From an uncultured Pseudomonas sp. (GTDB taxonomy: Bacteria; Pseudomonadota; Gammaproteobacteria; Pseudomonadales; Pseudomonadaceae): 64,000 nt of DNA. Under the pieces are notes generated by a model, which searched no databases, was not told where the DNA came from, and was given only the letters and a program-made list of their open reading frames with translations. Shown one piece after another: positions 10,895-20,834 of this stretch. The DNA is taken from contig NZ_CAJYVE010000039.1 of assembly GCF_913777995.1 (NCBI RefSeq), positions 62,001 to 126,000 of the forward strand, given 5' to 3'. The position numbers and the translations under genes were made by a program. How positions within the stretch are numbered: the stretch's first letter is position 1; the number at the start of each line of letters is the position of its first letter.

Positions 10895-12085
10895 CTATCG
10901 TCCGTTGCGTTCCAGCCACTGCCCGGCCAGAACTCGCGCCCTGGCATCCATGGCGAATACGACCTCCAGGTCATCGACCGGCACCACCGGCTCCTGACCC
11001 AGTACGCTCTCGATCATACCCGCGATATCCAGGTAGCCGATACGCCCTTCGAGAAACGCCGCCACAGCCACTTCGTTGACCGCATTGAGTACCGCCGGAG
11101 CACTGCCACCGGCCTCCGCCGCCTGGCGCGCCAGGCGCAGGCATGGAAAGCGTTGTTCATCAGGCGCTTCGAAATTCAACTGACCGATACGGAACAGGTC
11201 CAGCGGCGCCACCCCCGAGTCGATGCGCATCGGCCAGGCCAGCGCATTGGCGATAGGTGTGCGCATGTCGGGATTACCGAGTTGAGCCAACACCGAGCCG
11301 TCGACGTAATCCACCAGCGAATGAATCACGCTCTGAGGGTGGATGACCACTTCGACCTGCTCGGGCCGCGCATCGAACAACCAGCAGGCCTCGATAAGCT
11401 CAAGCCCCTTGTTCATCATGGTCGCCGAGTCGACGGAAATCTTGCGCCCCATCGACCACACCGGATGAGCACAGGCCTGTTCGGGGGTCACCGCCTGCAA
11501 TTGCCCCAGCGGGGTCTGGCGGAACGGCCCGCCCGAGGCCGTCAGCAGAATGCGTCGCACGCCGACAGTCTGCAGGCCACGAGCGTAGTCGCCAGGCAGG
11601 CACTGAAAAATCGCGTTGTGCTCGCTATCGATAGGCAACAGCACGGCACCGTGACGCTTCACCGCCTGCATGAACAGCGCCCCGGACATCACCAGGGCCT
11701 CCTTGTTGGCCAGCAGCACTTTCTTGCCAGCCTCCACCGCAGCCAGTGTCGGACGCAGTCCCGCAGCGCCGACGATGGCCGCCATGACTGCATCGACCTC
11801 CGGGTGAGCCGCCACTTCGCAAAGACCGCCCTCCCCTGCCAGCACCCGGGTCGTCAGACCAGCCTCCGCCAGGGTGGCCTGCAGGCTGGCGGCAGCCTGT
11901 GCATCAGGTACGACGGCGAAACGCGGACGATGCTCGATGCACAGTTGCGCCAACGCATCGAGACGGCTGAAGCCAGTCAGTGCGAACACCTGGTAAAGCG
12001 AAGGGTGGCGAGCGATGACATCCAGGGTGCTCAGACCGATGGAACCGGTCGCCCCCAGCACCGTGACCTGCTGCACCTCGCTCAC
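10895..12085 (-). CDS. dxr: 1-deoxy-D-xylulose 5-phosphate reductoisomerase
   Basis: Second enzyme of the MEP isoprenoid pathway: NADPH-dependent conversion of DXP to 2-C-methyl-D-erythritol 4-phosphate. The protein is 396 residues. The nucleotide-binding loop [10 protein letters not shown] lies at 11-20, and the metal/substrate motif [17 protein letters not shown] is near residue 225. The start overlaps the cdsA stop by 4 bp. With uppS it supplies and uses isoprenoid precursors for the undecaprenyl carrier, which fits the clustering with envelope genes. Confidence 0.98.
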   Translation of the reverse strand: MSEVQQVTVLGATGSIGLSTLDVIARHPSLYQVFALTGFSRLDALAQLCIEHRPRFAVVPDAQAAASLQATLAEAGLTTRVLAGEGGLCEVAAHPEVDAVMAAIVGAAGLRPTLAAVEAGKKVLLANKEALVMSGALFMQAVKRHGAVLLPIDSEHNAIFQCLPGDYARGLQTVGVRRILLTASGGPFRQTPLGQLQAVTPEQACAHPVWSMGRKISVDSATMMNKGLELIEACWLFDARPEQVEVVIHPQSVIHSLVDYVDGSVLAQLGNPDMRTPIANALAWPMRIDSGVAPLDLFRIGQLNFEAPDEQRFPCLRLARQAAEAGGSAPAVLNAVNEVAVAAFLEGRIGYLDIAGMIESVLGQEPVVPVDDLEVVFAMDARARVLAGQWLERNGR

Positions 12086-12897
12086 ATCACACCCCAGTCA
12101 GCGGCCCAGAGCAGCACAGCGAACACCGGGATGGCCGCCGTCAGGCTGTCGATACGATCCAGAACACCACCATGGCCTGGCAACAGGTTGCTGCTGTCCT
12201 TGAGGCCGGCCTGACGCTTGAACATGCTCTCGGTCAGATCGCCCACCACGGAAATCACCACCACCACGGCCGCCGCCGCCAGACCGGCGATGAACTCGCC
12301 CAGCGACCAGCCGCGCAGCACACCGACCACGAAGGTAATTACCAGGCAAACTGCCAGCCCACCGTAGAAGCCTTCCCAGCTCTTGCCAGGACTGACCTTC
12401 GGCGCCAGCTTGCGCTTGCCGATGGCCTTGCCGGTGAAGTAGGCGCCGATATCGGCTGCCCAGACCAGTATCATCACCGAGAGGATCAACCAGTTGCCCA
12501 GCGGCCACTGCTTGATCAGCACCAGCCCCTGCCATGCCGGCAGCAGGATCACCAGGCCGATGGCCAGCTTGCACAAGGCGCTGGCCCAATGCTCGCTGGA
12601 CGCGGGAAAGGTCAGCACCAGCCAGGTAGCCAACAGCCACCAAAGCACGGCAGCCGTCAGCACCCAGGGCGCCAGCCCCGGCAGCAGGTAAAGCAGGAAC
12701 AGCAGCACGCCAACCACAGCGGCATAGGCGATGCGCATCGGCTGGCTGGCCAGCCCGGCCATGCGCGCCCATTCCCAGGCGCCAAGGACGACTACCAGAC
12801 CGATGAACAGGGCAAAATTCGCCCCCTTGAGCAGGAAGAATCCGCACAGGGCGATCGGCAGGAGGATGAGGGCGGTAATGATCCGTTGTTTGAGCAT
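12082..12897 (-). CDS. cdsA: Phosphatidate cytidylyltransferase
   Basis: Integral membrane enzyme that makes CDP-diacylglycerol from phosphatidic acid and CTP, the branch point to all phospholipids. The protein is 271 residues with about eight hydrophobic segments. The family signature is near the C terminus ([20 protein letters not shown], then [10 protein letters not shown]) and carries the metal-binding aspartates. Its first base is the last base of the uppS stop, and it overlaps dxr by 4 bp, so the three genes look translationally coupled. Confidence 0.98.
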   Translation of the reverse strand: MLKQRIITALILLPIALCGFFLLKGANFALFIGLVVVLGAWEWARMAGLASQPMRIAYAAVVGVLLFLLYLLPGLAPWVLTAAVLWWLLATWLVLTFPASSEHWASALCKLAIGLVILLPAWQGLVLIKQWPLGNWLILSVMILVWAADIGAYFTGKAIGKRKLAPKVSPGKSWEGFYGGLAVCLVITFVVGVLRGWSLGEFIAGLAAAAVVVVISVVGDLTESMFKRQAGLKDSSNLLPGHGGVLDRIDSLTAAIPVFAVLLWAADWGVM

Positions 12898-13652
12898 CAG
12901 GCACGGGCTCCAGCTTCAACCTGTTCGCTGGTTCGACCGAAGCGACGTTGGCGTGAAGCGAAATCGGCCAGCGCTGCGCGCATGGCGTCGTGTTTGAAGT
13001 CCGGCCAGTAGAGGTCGGAGAAGTACAACTCGGCGTAAGCCATCTGCCAGAGCAGGAAGTTGCTGATACGGTGCTCGCCACCAGTACGGATGCACAGGTC
13101 GGGCAACGGCAGGTCACCGGTCGCCAGACAGGATTGCAGCAAACCTGGGGTAATGTCTTCCGGCTTGAGATGACCGGCCTGAACTTCGCGAGCCAGACGC
13201 TGCGCAGCCTGGGCGATATCCCATTGGCCGCCATAGTTGGCTGCTACCTGCAGGACGAAACGATTGTTGCCGGAAGTGGCCTGCTCGGCCTCGCGCATGG
13301 CCGCCTGCAGCTCCGGATGGAAGCGCGTGCGATCACCGATGATCCGCAGGCTGATGTCGTTCTCGTTGAGTCGCTTGGTTTCCCGGCGCAAGGCGCTGAG
13401 AAAAAGCTCCATCAGTGCACCGACCTCATCGGCCGGGCGCTGCCAGTTCTCGCTGGAGAAGGCGAACAGGGTCAGCACCTCGACCCTGGCCTCGGCACAC
13501 ACCTCGATCACCGCACGCACGGCATCCACGCCCGCCTTGTGCCCGGCCACACCGGGCAACAGGCGCTTCTTCGCCCAGCGATTGTTACCGTCCATGATGA
13601 TCGCGACATGGCGCGGCACCGAAGACAGTGCCGCCTGCTTGTTATTTTCCAT
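12897..13652 (-). CDS. uppS: Di-trans,poly-cis-undecaprenyl diphosphate synthase
   Basis: Cis-prenyltransferase that adds eight isopentenyl units to farnesyl diphosphate to form the C55 lipid carrier for peptidoglycan and O-antigen. The protein is 251 residues. The signature HVAIIMDGNNRWAKKR places the catalytic aspartate at D21, and the C-terminal family motif is visible as DLCIRTGGEHRISNFLLWQ. It lies 14 bp after frr and abuts cdsA. Confidence 0.98.
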   Translation of the reverse strand: MENNKQAALSSVPRHVAIIMDGNNRWAKKRLLPGVAGHKAGVDAVRAVIEVCAEARVEVLTLFAFSSENWQRPADEVGALMELFLSALRRETKRLNENDISLRIIGDRTRFHPELQAAMREAEQATSGNNRFVLQVAANYGGQWDIAQAAQRLAREVQAGHLKPEDITPGLLQSCLATGDLPLPDLCIRTGGEHRISNFLLWQMAYAELYFSDLYWPDFKHDAMRAALADFASRQRRFGRTSEQVEAGARA

Positions 13653-13666
13653 TAAAAGCCCCGACC

Positions 13667-14224
13667 TCAGACGGCCATCAGGTCTTTTTCCTTGGCTTCC
13701 AGCGCCTTGTCGACTTCGGCCACGAACTTGTCGGTGAGCTTCTGCAGCTCATCGGCGGCGCGACGCTCTTCGTCTTCGCTGATTTCCTTGTCCTTGGAGA
13801 GCTTCTTCAGGTCGGCCAGTGCATCACGACGCACGTTGCGCACCGCTACCTTGGCGTCTTCGGCCACGCCGCGCGCCTGCTTGGTGTAACCCTTGCGGGT
13901 CTCTTCGGTCAGGGCTGGCATCGGTACGCGAATGGTGGTGCCGGCACTGCTGGGGTTCAGACCCAGGTCGGAGGTCAGGATGGCCTTCTCGATGGCGGCA
14001 CTGAGGTTCTTGTCGTGAGCGACGATCTTCAGGGTACGAGCATCTTCCACGGTGACCGCGGCGACCTGGTTCAGCGGCATCTCGCTGCCCCATGCCGGAA
14101 CCTTGATGCTGTCGAGGATGCTCGGGTGAGCACGGCCGGTACGGATCGAAGCCAGGTTGCGCCCCAGGGCCTCGATGGACTTGCCCATGCGCTCCTGGGC
14201 ATCTTTCTTGATGTCGTTGATCAT
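13667..14224 (-). CDS. frr: Ribosome recycling factor
   Basis: Splits post-termination ribosomes together with EF-G. The protein is 185 residues, the standard length. It shows the N-terminal helix [20 protein letters not shown], the [17 protein letters not shown] segment, and a long C-terminal helical bundle rich in K, E and D. Its ATG overlaps the pyrH stop by 4 bp, so pyrH and frr should be translationally coupled. Confidence 0.98.
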   Translation of the reverse strand: MINDIKKDAQERMGKSIEALGRNLASIRTGRAHPSILDSIKVPAWGSEMPLNQVAAVTVEDARTLKIVAHDKNLSAAIEKAILTSDLGLNPSSAGTTIRVPMPALTEETRKGYTKQARGVAEDAKVAVRNVRRDALADLKKLSKDKEISEDEERRAADELQKLTDKFVAEVDKALEAKEKDLMAV

Positions 14225-14964
14225 TGTTGAACTTCCTCGATCAGGGTTCCTTCAGCGCCACCTTGCACGATATTGAGCAGGGCGCCAGGCTTGTTCATGT
14301 TGAAGACGCGCAACGGCATCTTGTGGTCGCGGCACAGGCAGATAGCCGTCAGGTCCATCACACCCAGCTTGCGATCCAGCACCTCGTCGTAGGACAGACG
14401 CTCGAACTTCTCGGCATTCGGATCCTTGAACGGATCGGCGGTGTAGACGCCATCGACCTTGGTGGCCTTGAGCACGACGTCGGCATCGATCTCGATGGCA
14501 CGCAGGCAAGCTGCCGAATCGGTAGTGAAGAACGGGTTGCCGGTACCGGCCGCGAAGATGACGACTTCCTTGGAGTTCAGGTGGCGCATGGCCTTGCGAC
14601 GATCGTAATGATCGGTCACGCCAGTCATCGAGATGGACGACATCACGATGGCGGTGATATTGGCGCGCTCCAGGGCATCGCGCATCGCCAGGGCGTTCAT
14701 CACCGTGGCCAGCATACCCATGTGGTCACCGGTGACACGGTCCATGCCGGCCGCGCTGAGCGCCGCACCGCGGAACAGGTTGCCGCCGCCGATCACCAAG
14801 CCGACCTGGACGCCGATGCCGACCAGTTGACCGACTTCCAGCGCCATGCGATCGAGCACCTTGGGATCGATGCCGAACTCTTCGGAGCCCATCAGGGCCT
14901 CGCCGCTAAGCTTGAGTAGAATGCGTTTATAGCGAGCCTGGTGACCACTGCTCTGCTGAGCCAT
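14221..14964 (-). CDS. pyrH: UMP kinase
   Basis: Hexameric bacterial UMP kinase of the amino-acid kinase fold; it phosphorylates UMP to UDP and is typically regulated by GTP and UTP. The protein is 247 residues from the chosen ATG at 14964. An upstream in-frame start at 14985 is less likely because AGGAGAG lies 7 bases before 14964. Visible motifs are [14 protein letters not shown] (P-loop-like lysine region), [10 protein letters not shown], and the C-terminal [15 protein letters not shown] segment. tsf ends upstream with its own terminator, so pyrH probably starts a new transcript. Confidence 0.97.
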   Translation of the reverse strand: MAQQSSGHQARYKRILLKLSGEALMGSEEFGIDPKVLDRMALEVGQLVGIGVQVGLVIGGGNLFRGAALSAAGMDRVTGDHMGMLATVMNALAMRDALERANITAIVMSSISMTGVTDHYDRRKAMRHLNSKEVVIFAAGTGNPFFTTDSAACLRAIEIDADVVLKATKVDGVYTADPFKDPNAEKFERLSYDEVLDRKLGVMDLTAICLCRDHKMPLRVFNMNKPGALLNIVQGGAEGTLIEEVQQ

Positions 14965-15110
14965 TGCGAATCTCTCCTGCGGCATTACGTGATGATGGAA
15001 TCCATGCAGGCCCCAAGGCCTGCGTCAACTTTAGCCCGGCACTAACGCGACGCCAGGAAAAGCTGTTTTGCAGACTGCGCCTGCGGGGAAAAAATTCCCA
15101 TGTCGCTTTT

Positions 15111-15147
15111 TGAAAAAGAGGCTGCGCGCGTAAGCGGGCAGCCTCTT
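15111..15147 (-). terminator. Rho-independent terminator after tsf
   Basis: Read on the minus strand, the 10-bp arms AAGAGGCTGC (15147-15138) and GCAGCCTCTT (15125-15116) form a perfect stem around a 12-base loop, and the sequence continues as TTTC. It lies 24 bp past the tsf stop and should end the rpsB-tsf transcript before pyrH. Confidence 0.85.
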
Positions 15148-15170
15148 CGGGTCGACAGAACGAATCCGTC

Positions 15171-16037
15171 TTATTGCTTCTTGGCAGCAGCCACTTGAGC
15201 AGCAACTTCGGCAGCGAAGTCGTCTTCTTTCTTCTCGATGCCTTCACCGACTTCGTAGCGAACGAAGGAAACCACTTCGGCACCGGCTTTCTTGGCCAGC
15301 TCGCCGACCTTGATTTCCGGATCCATGACGAAGGCTTGCTCGACCAGGCTGGCTTCGCTCAGGAACTTGGCGATACGGCCCTTGACCATGTTCTCGACGA
15401 TGTTCTCTGGCTTGCCGGCGATCTTGTCGGCGTTCAGCTGCAGGAAGATTTCCTTCTCTTTGGCGACCAGCTCTTCGGATACGTCTTCTGGACGTACGAC
15501 AGCCGGGTTGGAAGCGGCCACGTGCATGGCGATCTTCTTGGCCAGGTCTTCGTCGCCGCCCTTCAGGACAACTACGACGCCGATGCGGTGACCGTGCAGG
15601 TAGGTACCGATGGTCTCACCCTGAACAGCAGTCAGACGACGGATGTTGACGTTCTCGCCGCACTTGGCAACCAGGGCTTCACGAGCCGACTCGCGGGAAG
15701 CGATCAGCGGAGCGGCTTCGGTCAGGTTCTGCTCGAAAGCTTCGTTCAGGCTGTCTTTGACGAACGCCTTGAAGTCGTCCTGCAGAGCCAGGAAGTCGGT
15801 CTGCGAGTTGACTTCGATGATCAGCGCGCGGCCACCTTCGGCACGCACGGCGATGGAACCTTCGGCAGCGATGTTGCCAGCCTTCTTGGCAGCCTTGATG
15901 GCGCCCGAGGCACGCATGTCGTCGATGGCCTTCTCGATATCGCCACCAGCGGCAACCAGTGCCTTCTTGCACTCCATCATGCCCTGGCCGGTACGCTCAC
16001 GCAGTTCCTTGACCAGCGCTGCAGTAATTTCTGCCAT
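15171..16037 (-). CDS. tsf: Translation elongation factor Ts
   Basis: Guanine nucleotide exchange factor for EF-Tu. The protein is 288 residues. It has the N-terminal UBA-like domain (MAEITAALVKELRERTGQGM), the EF-Ts core signature region (EVNSQTDFLALQDDF, near residues 75-90), and the coiled-coil and C-terminal modules ending in a lysine/alanine tail. It follows rpsB after 182 bp, with a strong hairpin in that gap, and is followed by a good terminator. Confidence 0.98.
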   Translation of the reverse strand: MAEITAALVKELRERTGQGMMECKKALVAAGGDIEKAIDDMRASGAIKAAKKAGNIAAEGSIAVRAEGGRALIIEVNSQTDFLALQDDFKAFVKDSLNEAFEQNLTEAAPLIASRESAREALVAKCGENVNIRRLTAVQGETIGTYLHGHRIGVVVVLKGGDEDLAKKIAMHVAASNPAVVRPEDVSEELVAKEKEIFLQLNADKIAGKPENIVENMVKGRIAKFLSEASLVEQAFVMDPEIKVGELAKKAGAEVVSFVRYEVGEGIEKKEDDFAAEVAAQVAAAKKQ

Positions 16038-16161
16038 TTCAAAAATCCTCTTGGATAGGTCTTAGCCACACCACCCGAACACGGGCGTTCAAATTCTTGG
16101 AAATCCATGATGGCAGCAGCAGATGACAACAAGGCCGCGCCATCGGATGTTTTCCGAGGTG

Positions 16162-16190
16162 GCAAAAAGGGGGCCTAGCCCCCTTTTTGC
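16162..16190 (-). terminator. Perfect hairpin in the rpsB-tsf gap (attenuator or terminator)
   Basis: A perfect 13-bp stem (GCAAAAAGGGGGC paired with GCCCCCTTTTTGC) closes a 3-base loop, 30 bp after the rpsB stop. The right arm supplies its own five-T run in the minus-strand RNA. E. coli is known to carry a partial terminator between rpsB and tsf, so read-through that sets the S2 to EF-Ts ratio is a reasonable inference here. Confidence 0.8.
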
Positions 16191-16219
16191 GTACTGAGTC
16201 AACGCCTGGCGTCGATTAC

Positions 16220-16957
16220 TCAGCCTTCTACAGCGGTAGCCGGAGCTTCTTCGTAGACTTCGGTGCCGCCAGCAACGTTGTTGCGGCCGCGGATGACGGC
16301 GTCAGCCATCGAAGTCATGTACAGCTGGATGGCGCGGATGGCGTCATCGTTACCTGGGATCACGTAGTCAACGCCTTCAGGGCTGCTGTTGGTGTCGACA
16401 ACGCCGATGACCGGGATGCCCAGCTTGTTCGCTTCGGTGATAGCGATGCGCTCGTGCTCGACGTCGATGACGAACAGAGCATCAGGCAGGCCGCCCATGT
16501 CCTTGATACCACCCAGGCTGCGATCCAGTTTTTCCAGGTCGCGGGTGCGCATCAGGGCTTCTTTCTTGGTCAGCTTGGCGAAGGTACCGTCTTCAGCCTG
16601 GGTTTCCAGCTCGCGCAGACGCTTGATCGACTGACGGATGGTCTTGAAGTTGGTCAGCATGCCGCCCAGCCAGCGGTGGTCGACGTACGGCGAACCGCAA
16701 CGTGCTGCTTCTTCAGCGACGATCTTACCGACGGAACGCTTGGTGCCGACGAACAGGATCTTGTTCTTGCCCGAGGCCAGACGCTCTACGAACGACAGGG
16801 CGTCGTTGAACATCGGCAGGGTTTTTTCCAGGTTGATGATGTGAATCTTGTTGCGCGCACCGAAAATGAACTTGCCCATTTTCGGGTTCCAGTAACGGGT
16901 CTGGTGGCCGAAGTGCACACCGGCCTTCAGCATATCGCGCATATTGACTTGGGACAT
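16220..16957 (-). CDS. rpsB: Small ribosomal subunit protein uS2
   Basis: Ribosomal protein S2 of the 30S subunit. The protein is 245 residues from the ATG at 16957 ([20 protein letters not shown]), which is the universal S2 N terminus. The frame stays open upstream to 17149, but that extension does not resemble S2 and would put coding sequence in the leader. Further family segments are [17 protein letters not shown] and [16 protein letters not shown]. It is divergent from map across a 300-bp region. Confidence 0.98.
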   Translation of the reverse strand: MSQVNMRDMLKAGVHFGHQTRYWNPKMGKFIFGARNKIHIINLEKTLPMFNDALSFVERLASGKNKILFVGTKRSVGKIVAEEAARCGSPYVDHRWLGGMLTNFKTIRQSIKRLRELETQAEDGTFAKLTKKEALMRTRDLEKLDRSLGGIKDMGGLPDALFVIDVEHERIAITEANKLGIPVIGVVDTNSSPEGVDYVIPGNDDAIRAIQLYMTSMADAVIRGRNNVAGGTEVYEEAPATAVEG

Positions 16958-17257
16958 GATAGTTCCTTGATAAGTCGGGTTAGGCCTCCACGCATCCCAA
17001 TGACCAACCAGAGGCATTCGCCAAAGGCACCCAGGCCATCGTGTCGATACGTGTGTGGGTTTGTGCTCCAGGGCCGAGCCCTGCAAAGCGGCGCACTTTA
17101 TATCACACAAAGCCACGAAGAGAAACCCGCATCTATCGCTCGCCCGCACCTTTCACCCACCCGACCATGGCGTGCAAGGGTCACTCCACGCCCGGCTGTC
17201 TGTTAGAATCGCGGTTTTCCGTATTCGAGCCGTGCGCGGCTGTGCCGAGAGACCCGT
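16958..17257. promoter_or_regulatory. Divergent regulatory region between rpsB and map
   Basis: This is a 300-bp non-coding stretch. On the minus strand a TATAAA (17102-17097) could be the rpsB -10, with only a weak TTTCTC 17 bp upstream. That would leave a leader of about 130 nt containing a 6-bp perfect stem (CAGGGC/GCCCTG, 17069-17083). Leaders of gammaproteobacterial rpsB are known to carry S2 autoregulation, which fits in position but not proven in structure here. A candidate map promoter lies on the other side, at 17181-17209. Confidence 0.45.
17181..17209 (+). promoter_or_regulatory. Candidate map promoter
   Basis: TAGAAT at 17204-17209 is a good sigma-70 -10 element, about 48 bp before the map ATG. 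The -35 position 17 bp upstream reads TCACTC and matches poorly, so the call rests on the -10 and its location. Confidence 0.35.
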
Positions 17258-18043
17258 ATGACCGTCAGCATCAAGAACCACGAAGACATCGAGAAGATGC
17301 GCATCGCCGGCCGCCTGGCCGCCGAAGTCCTGGAGATGATCGAGCCGCACGTCAAGGCCGGCGTCACCACCGAAGAACTGGACCGCATCTGCCACGACTA
17401 CATCGTCAACGTCCAGCAGGCCATCCCTGCCCCGCTGAACTACAAGGGCTTCCCCAAGTCGATCTGCACCTCCATCAACCATGTGGTGTGCCACGGCATT
17501 CCGGCGGACAAGGCGCTGAAGAACGGCGACATCCTGAATATCGACATCACCGTGATCAAGGACGGCTATTACGGCGACACCAGCAAGATGTTCCACGTCG
17601 GCAAGGTGCCGGAGTGGGCCGAGCGCCTGTCGCGTGTCACCCAGGAGTGCCTCTATAAAGGCATCGAGGTGGTGCGCCCCGGCGCACGTCTGGGCGATAT
17701 CGGCGAAGTGATCCAGAAGCACGCCGAGAAGAACGGCTTTTCCGTGGTACGCGAGTTCTGCGGCCACGGCATCGGCAAGGTCTTCCACGAGGAGCCGCAG
17801 GTCCTGCATTATGGCCAGGCCGGCACCGGACTGGAGCTCAAGGAAGGCATGACCTTCACCATCGAGCCGATGATCAACCAGGGCCGCCCCGAGACCAAGA
17901 TCCTCGGCGACGGCTGGACCGCCATCACCAAGGACCGCAAGCTCTCGGCACAGTGGGAGCACACCCTGGTGGTCACCGCCGACGGCTACGAAATCTTCAC
18001 CCTGCGCAGCGATGACACCATCGCCCGCACCAACGCCGGCTGA
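17258..18043 (+). CDS. map: Type I methionine aminopeptidase
   Basis: Removes the initiator methionine from nascent proteins. The protein is 261 residues with the pita-bread fold and all five metal ligands visible: D96, D107, H170, E203 and E234, with substrate histidine H79 in VVCHGIP. There is no N-terminal zinc-finger extension, so it is type Ia. It is divergent from rpsB and followed 41 bp later by glnD, as in other Pseudomonas. Confidence 0.98.
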   Translation: MTVSIKNHEDIEKMRIAGRLAAEVLEMIEPHVKAGVTTEELDRICHDYIVNVQQAIPAPLNYKGFPKSICTSINHVVCHGIPADKALKNGDILNIDITVIKDGYYGDTSKMFHVGKVPEWAERLSRVTQECLYKGIEVVRPGARLGDIGEVIQKHAEKNGFSVVREFCGHGIGKVFHEEPQVLHYGQAGTGLELKEGMTFTIEPMINQGRPETKILGDGWTAITKDRKLSAQWEHTLVVTADGYEIFTLRSDDTIARTNAG

Positions 18044-18084
18044 TCGTCGGCGTTCGCCCTCAACCCAGAAGGAAAGCGCGCCCC

Positions 18085-20781
18085 ATGCCGCAGGTGGACC
18101 CCGAATTGTTCGATCGCGGCCAGTTCCAGGCGGAACTGGCCCTGAAAGCCAGCCCAATCGCCGCTTTCAAGAAGGCCATCCGCCAGGCCGGAGAAGTGCT
18201 GGACCAGCGTTTTCGTGCCGGCCGAGACATTCGCCGACTGATCGAGGACCGCGCCTGGTTCGTCGACAACATCCTCCAGCAGGCCTGGAGCCAGTTCGAC
18301 TGGCAGGGCGACGCCGACATCGCCCTGCTCGCCGTGGGCGGCTACGGGCGCGGCGAACTGCACCCCTATTCGGACATCGACCTGCTGATCCTGCTGGGCG
18401 GCGACGACCACGAGACCTTCCGCGACTCCATCGAACGCTTCCTGACCCTGCTCTGGGACATCGGCCTGGAAGTGGGCCAGAGCGTGCGCTCGGTGGGTGA
18501 ATGCGCAGTCGAGGCCCGCGCCGACCTGACGGTGATCACCAACCTGATGGAAAGCCGCACCATCGCCGGAGCCGAACACCTGCGCCAGCGCATGCTGGAT
18601 GTCACCAGCACCGCGCACATGTGGCCGAGCAAGGACTTCTTCCTGGCCAAACGCGCCGAGCAGAAGGCTCGCCACCACAAGTACAACGACACCGAGTACA
18701 ACCTGGAGCCCAACGTCAAGGGCTCGCCGGGCGGGCTGCGCGACATCCAGACCATCCTCTGGGTGGCACGCCGCCAATATGGCACCCTCAACCTCAAGGC
18801 CCTGGCCGGCGAAGGGTTTCTGCTGGAAACCGAAAACAATCTGCTGGCCTCTTCGCAGGAATTCCTCTGGAAGGTGCGCTATGCCCTGCATATGCTCGCC
18901 GGACGCGCCGAAGACCGTCTGCTGTTCGACCACCAGCGCAGCATTGCCGCCCTGCTCGGCTACGAGGACACCGAGTCCAAGCGTGCGATCGAAAGCTTCA
19001 TGCAGAAGTACTACCGGGTGGTGATGAGCATCGCCCAGCTGAGCGACCTGATCATCCAGCATTTCGAGGAAGTCATCCTCAGCGAGGACGACGGCAGCAC
19101 CCAGCCGCTCAATTCGCGCTTCCAGCTGCACGACGGCTACATCGAGGCCACCCACGCCAACGTGTTCAAGCGCACGCCGTTCGCGATCATCGAGATTTTC
19201 GTGCTGATGGCGCAGAACCCCGAGATCAAGGGCGTGCGGGCCAATACCATTCGCCTGCTGCGTGAACACCGCCACCTGATCAACGACGAGTTCCGCCACG
19301 ATATCCGCAACACCAGCCTGTTCATCGAGCTGTTCAAGTGCGAGATCGGTATCCACCGCAACCTGCGGCGCATGAACCGCTACGGCATCCTTGGCCTGTA
19401 CCTGCCGGAATTCGGGCACATCGTCGGGCAGATGCAGCATGACCTGTTCCACATCTATACCGTGGACGCCCACACCCTCAACCTCATCAAGCACCTGCGC
19501 AAGCTGCAGTACACCGAGGTCTCGGAGAAATTCCCGCTGGCCAGCAAGATCATGGGGCGGCTGCCCAAGCCGGAACTCATCTACCTGGCCGGCCTGTACC
19601 ACGACATCGGCAAGGGCCGCGGCGGCGACCATTCGGAACTCGGCGCCGTGGACGCCGAGGCCTTCGGCATCCGCCATCAGCTGCCGGCCTGGGACACCCG
19701 GCTGATCGTCTGGCTGGTCAGCCATCACCTGGTAATGTCCACCACCGCGCAGCGCAAGGACCTCTCCGACCCGCAGGTGATCCACGACTTCGCGCTGTTC
19801 GTCGGCGACGAGGTGCACCTGGACTACCTCTACGTGCTGACAGTGGCCGACATCAACGCCACCAACCCGACGCTGTGGAACTCCTGGCGCGCCAGCCTGC
19901 TGCGCCAGCTCTACACCGAGACCAAGCGTGCCCTGCGCCGCGGCCTGGAGAACCCGGTGGACCGTGAAGAGCAGATCCGCCGCACGCAGACCGCCGCCCT
20001 GGACATTCTGGTGCGCAACGGCACCGACCCGGACGACGTCGAGCAACTGTGGTCCGGGCTGGGCGACGACTACTTCCTGCGTCACACGGCGGGCGACGTG
20101 GCCTGGCACAGCGACGCGATCCTCCAGCAACCCGCCGACGGCGGCCCGCTGGTACTGATCAAGGAAACCACCCAGCGCGAGTTCGAAGGCGCCACGCAGA
20201 TCTTCATCTATGCCCCGGACCAGCACGACTTCTTTGCCGTGACCGTGGCGGCCATGGACCAGTTGAACCTCAACATCCATGACGCGCGGATCATCACCTC
20301 CAGTAGCCGCTTCACCCTCGACACCTACATCGTGCTGGACAGCGACGGCGGCTCGATCGGCAACAACCCAGAACGCATCGAAGAGATCCGCCTGGGCCTG
20401 ACCGAAGCGCTGCGCAACCCGGACGACTACCCGACCATCATCAAGCGTCGCGTGCCTCGGCAGCTCAAGCATTTCGCCTTCGCCCCGCAGGTGACCATCC
20501 ACAACGACGCCCAGCGCCCGGTTACCGTGCTGGAGCTGCTGGCGCCGGATCGACCGGGCCTGCTGGCGCGGGTCGGCAAGATTTTCCTGGAATTCGACCT
20601 GTCGCTGCAGAACGCCAAGATCGCCACACTGGGCGAGCGGGTGGAAGACGTGTTCTTCATCACCGATGCCGACAACCACCCGCTCTCCGACCCGCAGCTG
20701 TGCGCCCGACTACAGGACGCCATCGTCAAGCAACTGAACGTCAACAGCGAACCGGACGGCGGCTTCCGCCTGAGTATCTGA
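18085..20781 (+). CDS. glnD: Bifunctional uridylyltransferase/uridylyl-removing enzyme
   Basis: Nitrogen sensor that uridylylates PII (GlnB/GlnK) under nitrogen limitation and removes UMP when glutamine is high. The protein is 898 residues. The nucleotidyltransferase domain is at about 60-330 with [19 protein letters not shown] (catalytic D97/D99). The HD hydrolase domain carries HDIGKG with H506-D507, and two ACT domains follow from about 700 (one starts near [14 protein letters not shown], the second near [18 protein letters not shown]). All parts needed for both activities are present. Downstream, 53 bp separate it from dapC. Confidence 0.97.
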   Translation: MPQVDPELFDRGQFQAELALKASPIAAFKKAIRQAGEVLDQRFRAGRDIRRLIEDRAWFVDNILQQAWSQFDWQGDADIALLAVGGYGRGELHPYSDIDLLILLGGDDHETFRDSIERFLTLLWDIGLEVGQSVRSVGECAVEARADLTVITNLMESRTIAGAEHLRQRMLDVTSTAHMWPSKDFFLAKRAEQKARHHKYNDTEYNLEPNVKGSPGGLRDIQTILWVARRQYGTLNLKALAGEGFLLETENNLLASSQEFLWKVRYALHMLAGRAEDRLLFDHQRSIAALLGYEDTESKRAIESFMQKYYRVVMSIAQLSDLIIQHFEEVILSEDDGSTQPLNSRFQLHDGYIEATHANVFKRTPFAIIEIFVLMAQNPEIKGVRANTIRLLREHRHLINDEFRHDIRNTSLFIELFKCEIGIHRNLRRMNRYGILGLYLPEFGHIVGQMQHDLFHIYTVDAHTLNLIKHLRKLQYTEVSEKFPLASKIMGRLPKPELIYLAGLYHDIGKGRGGDHSELGAVDAEAFGIRHQLPAWDTRLIVWLVSHHLVMSTTAQRKDLSDPQVIHDFALFVGDEVHLDYLYVLTVADINATNPTLWNSWRASLLRQLYTETKRALRRGLENPVDREEQIRRTQTAALDILVRNGTDPDDVEQLWSGLGDDYFLRHTAGDVAWHSDAILQQPADGGPLVLIKETTQREFEGATQIFIYAPDQHDFFAVTVAAMDQLNLNIHDARIITSSSRFTLDTYIVLDSDGGSIGNNPERIEEIRLGLTEALRNPDDYPTIIKRRVPRQLKHFAFAPQVTIHNDAQRPVTVLELLAPDRPGLLARVGKIFLEFDLSLQNAKIATLGERVEDVFFITDADNHPLSDPQLCARLQDAIVKQLNVNSEPDGGFRLSI

Positions 20782-20792
20782 CCTGATTCGAA

Positions 20793-20812
20793 GGCGCCCG
20801 GCGGCGGGCGCC
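20793..20812 (+). other. GC-rich hairpin after glnD
   Basis: GGCGCCCG and CGGGCGCC form an 8-bp perfect stem with a 4-base loop, 11 bp past the glnD stop. No T-run follows, so it may stabilise the mRNA or mark a weak or Rho-assisted end rather than act as an intrinsic terminator. Confidence 0.4.
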
Positions 20813-20834
20813 CTGCACCCTCGAGACCTGCCTC

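Noticed and set aside
16958-17149. N-terminal extension of rpsB
   Set aside because: The frame is open, but the universal S2 start is at 16957 and the upstream part contains the likely promoter and leader.
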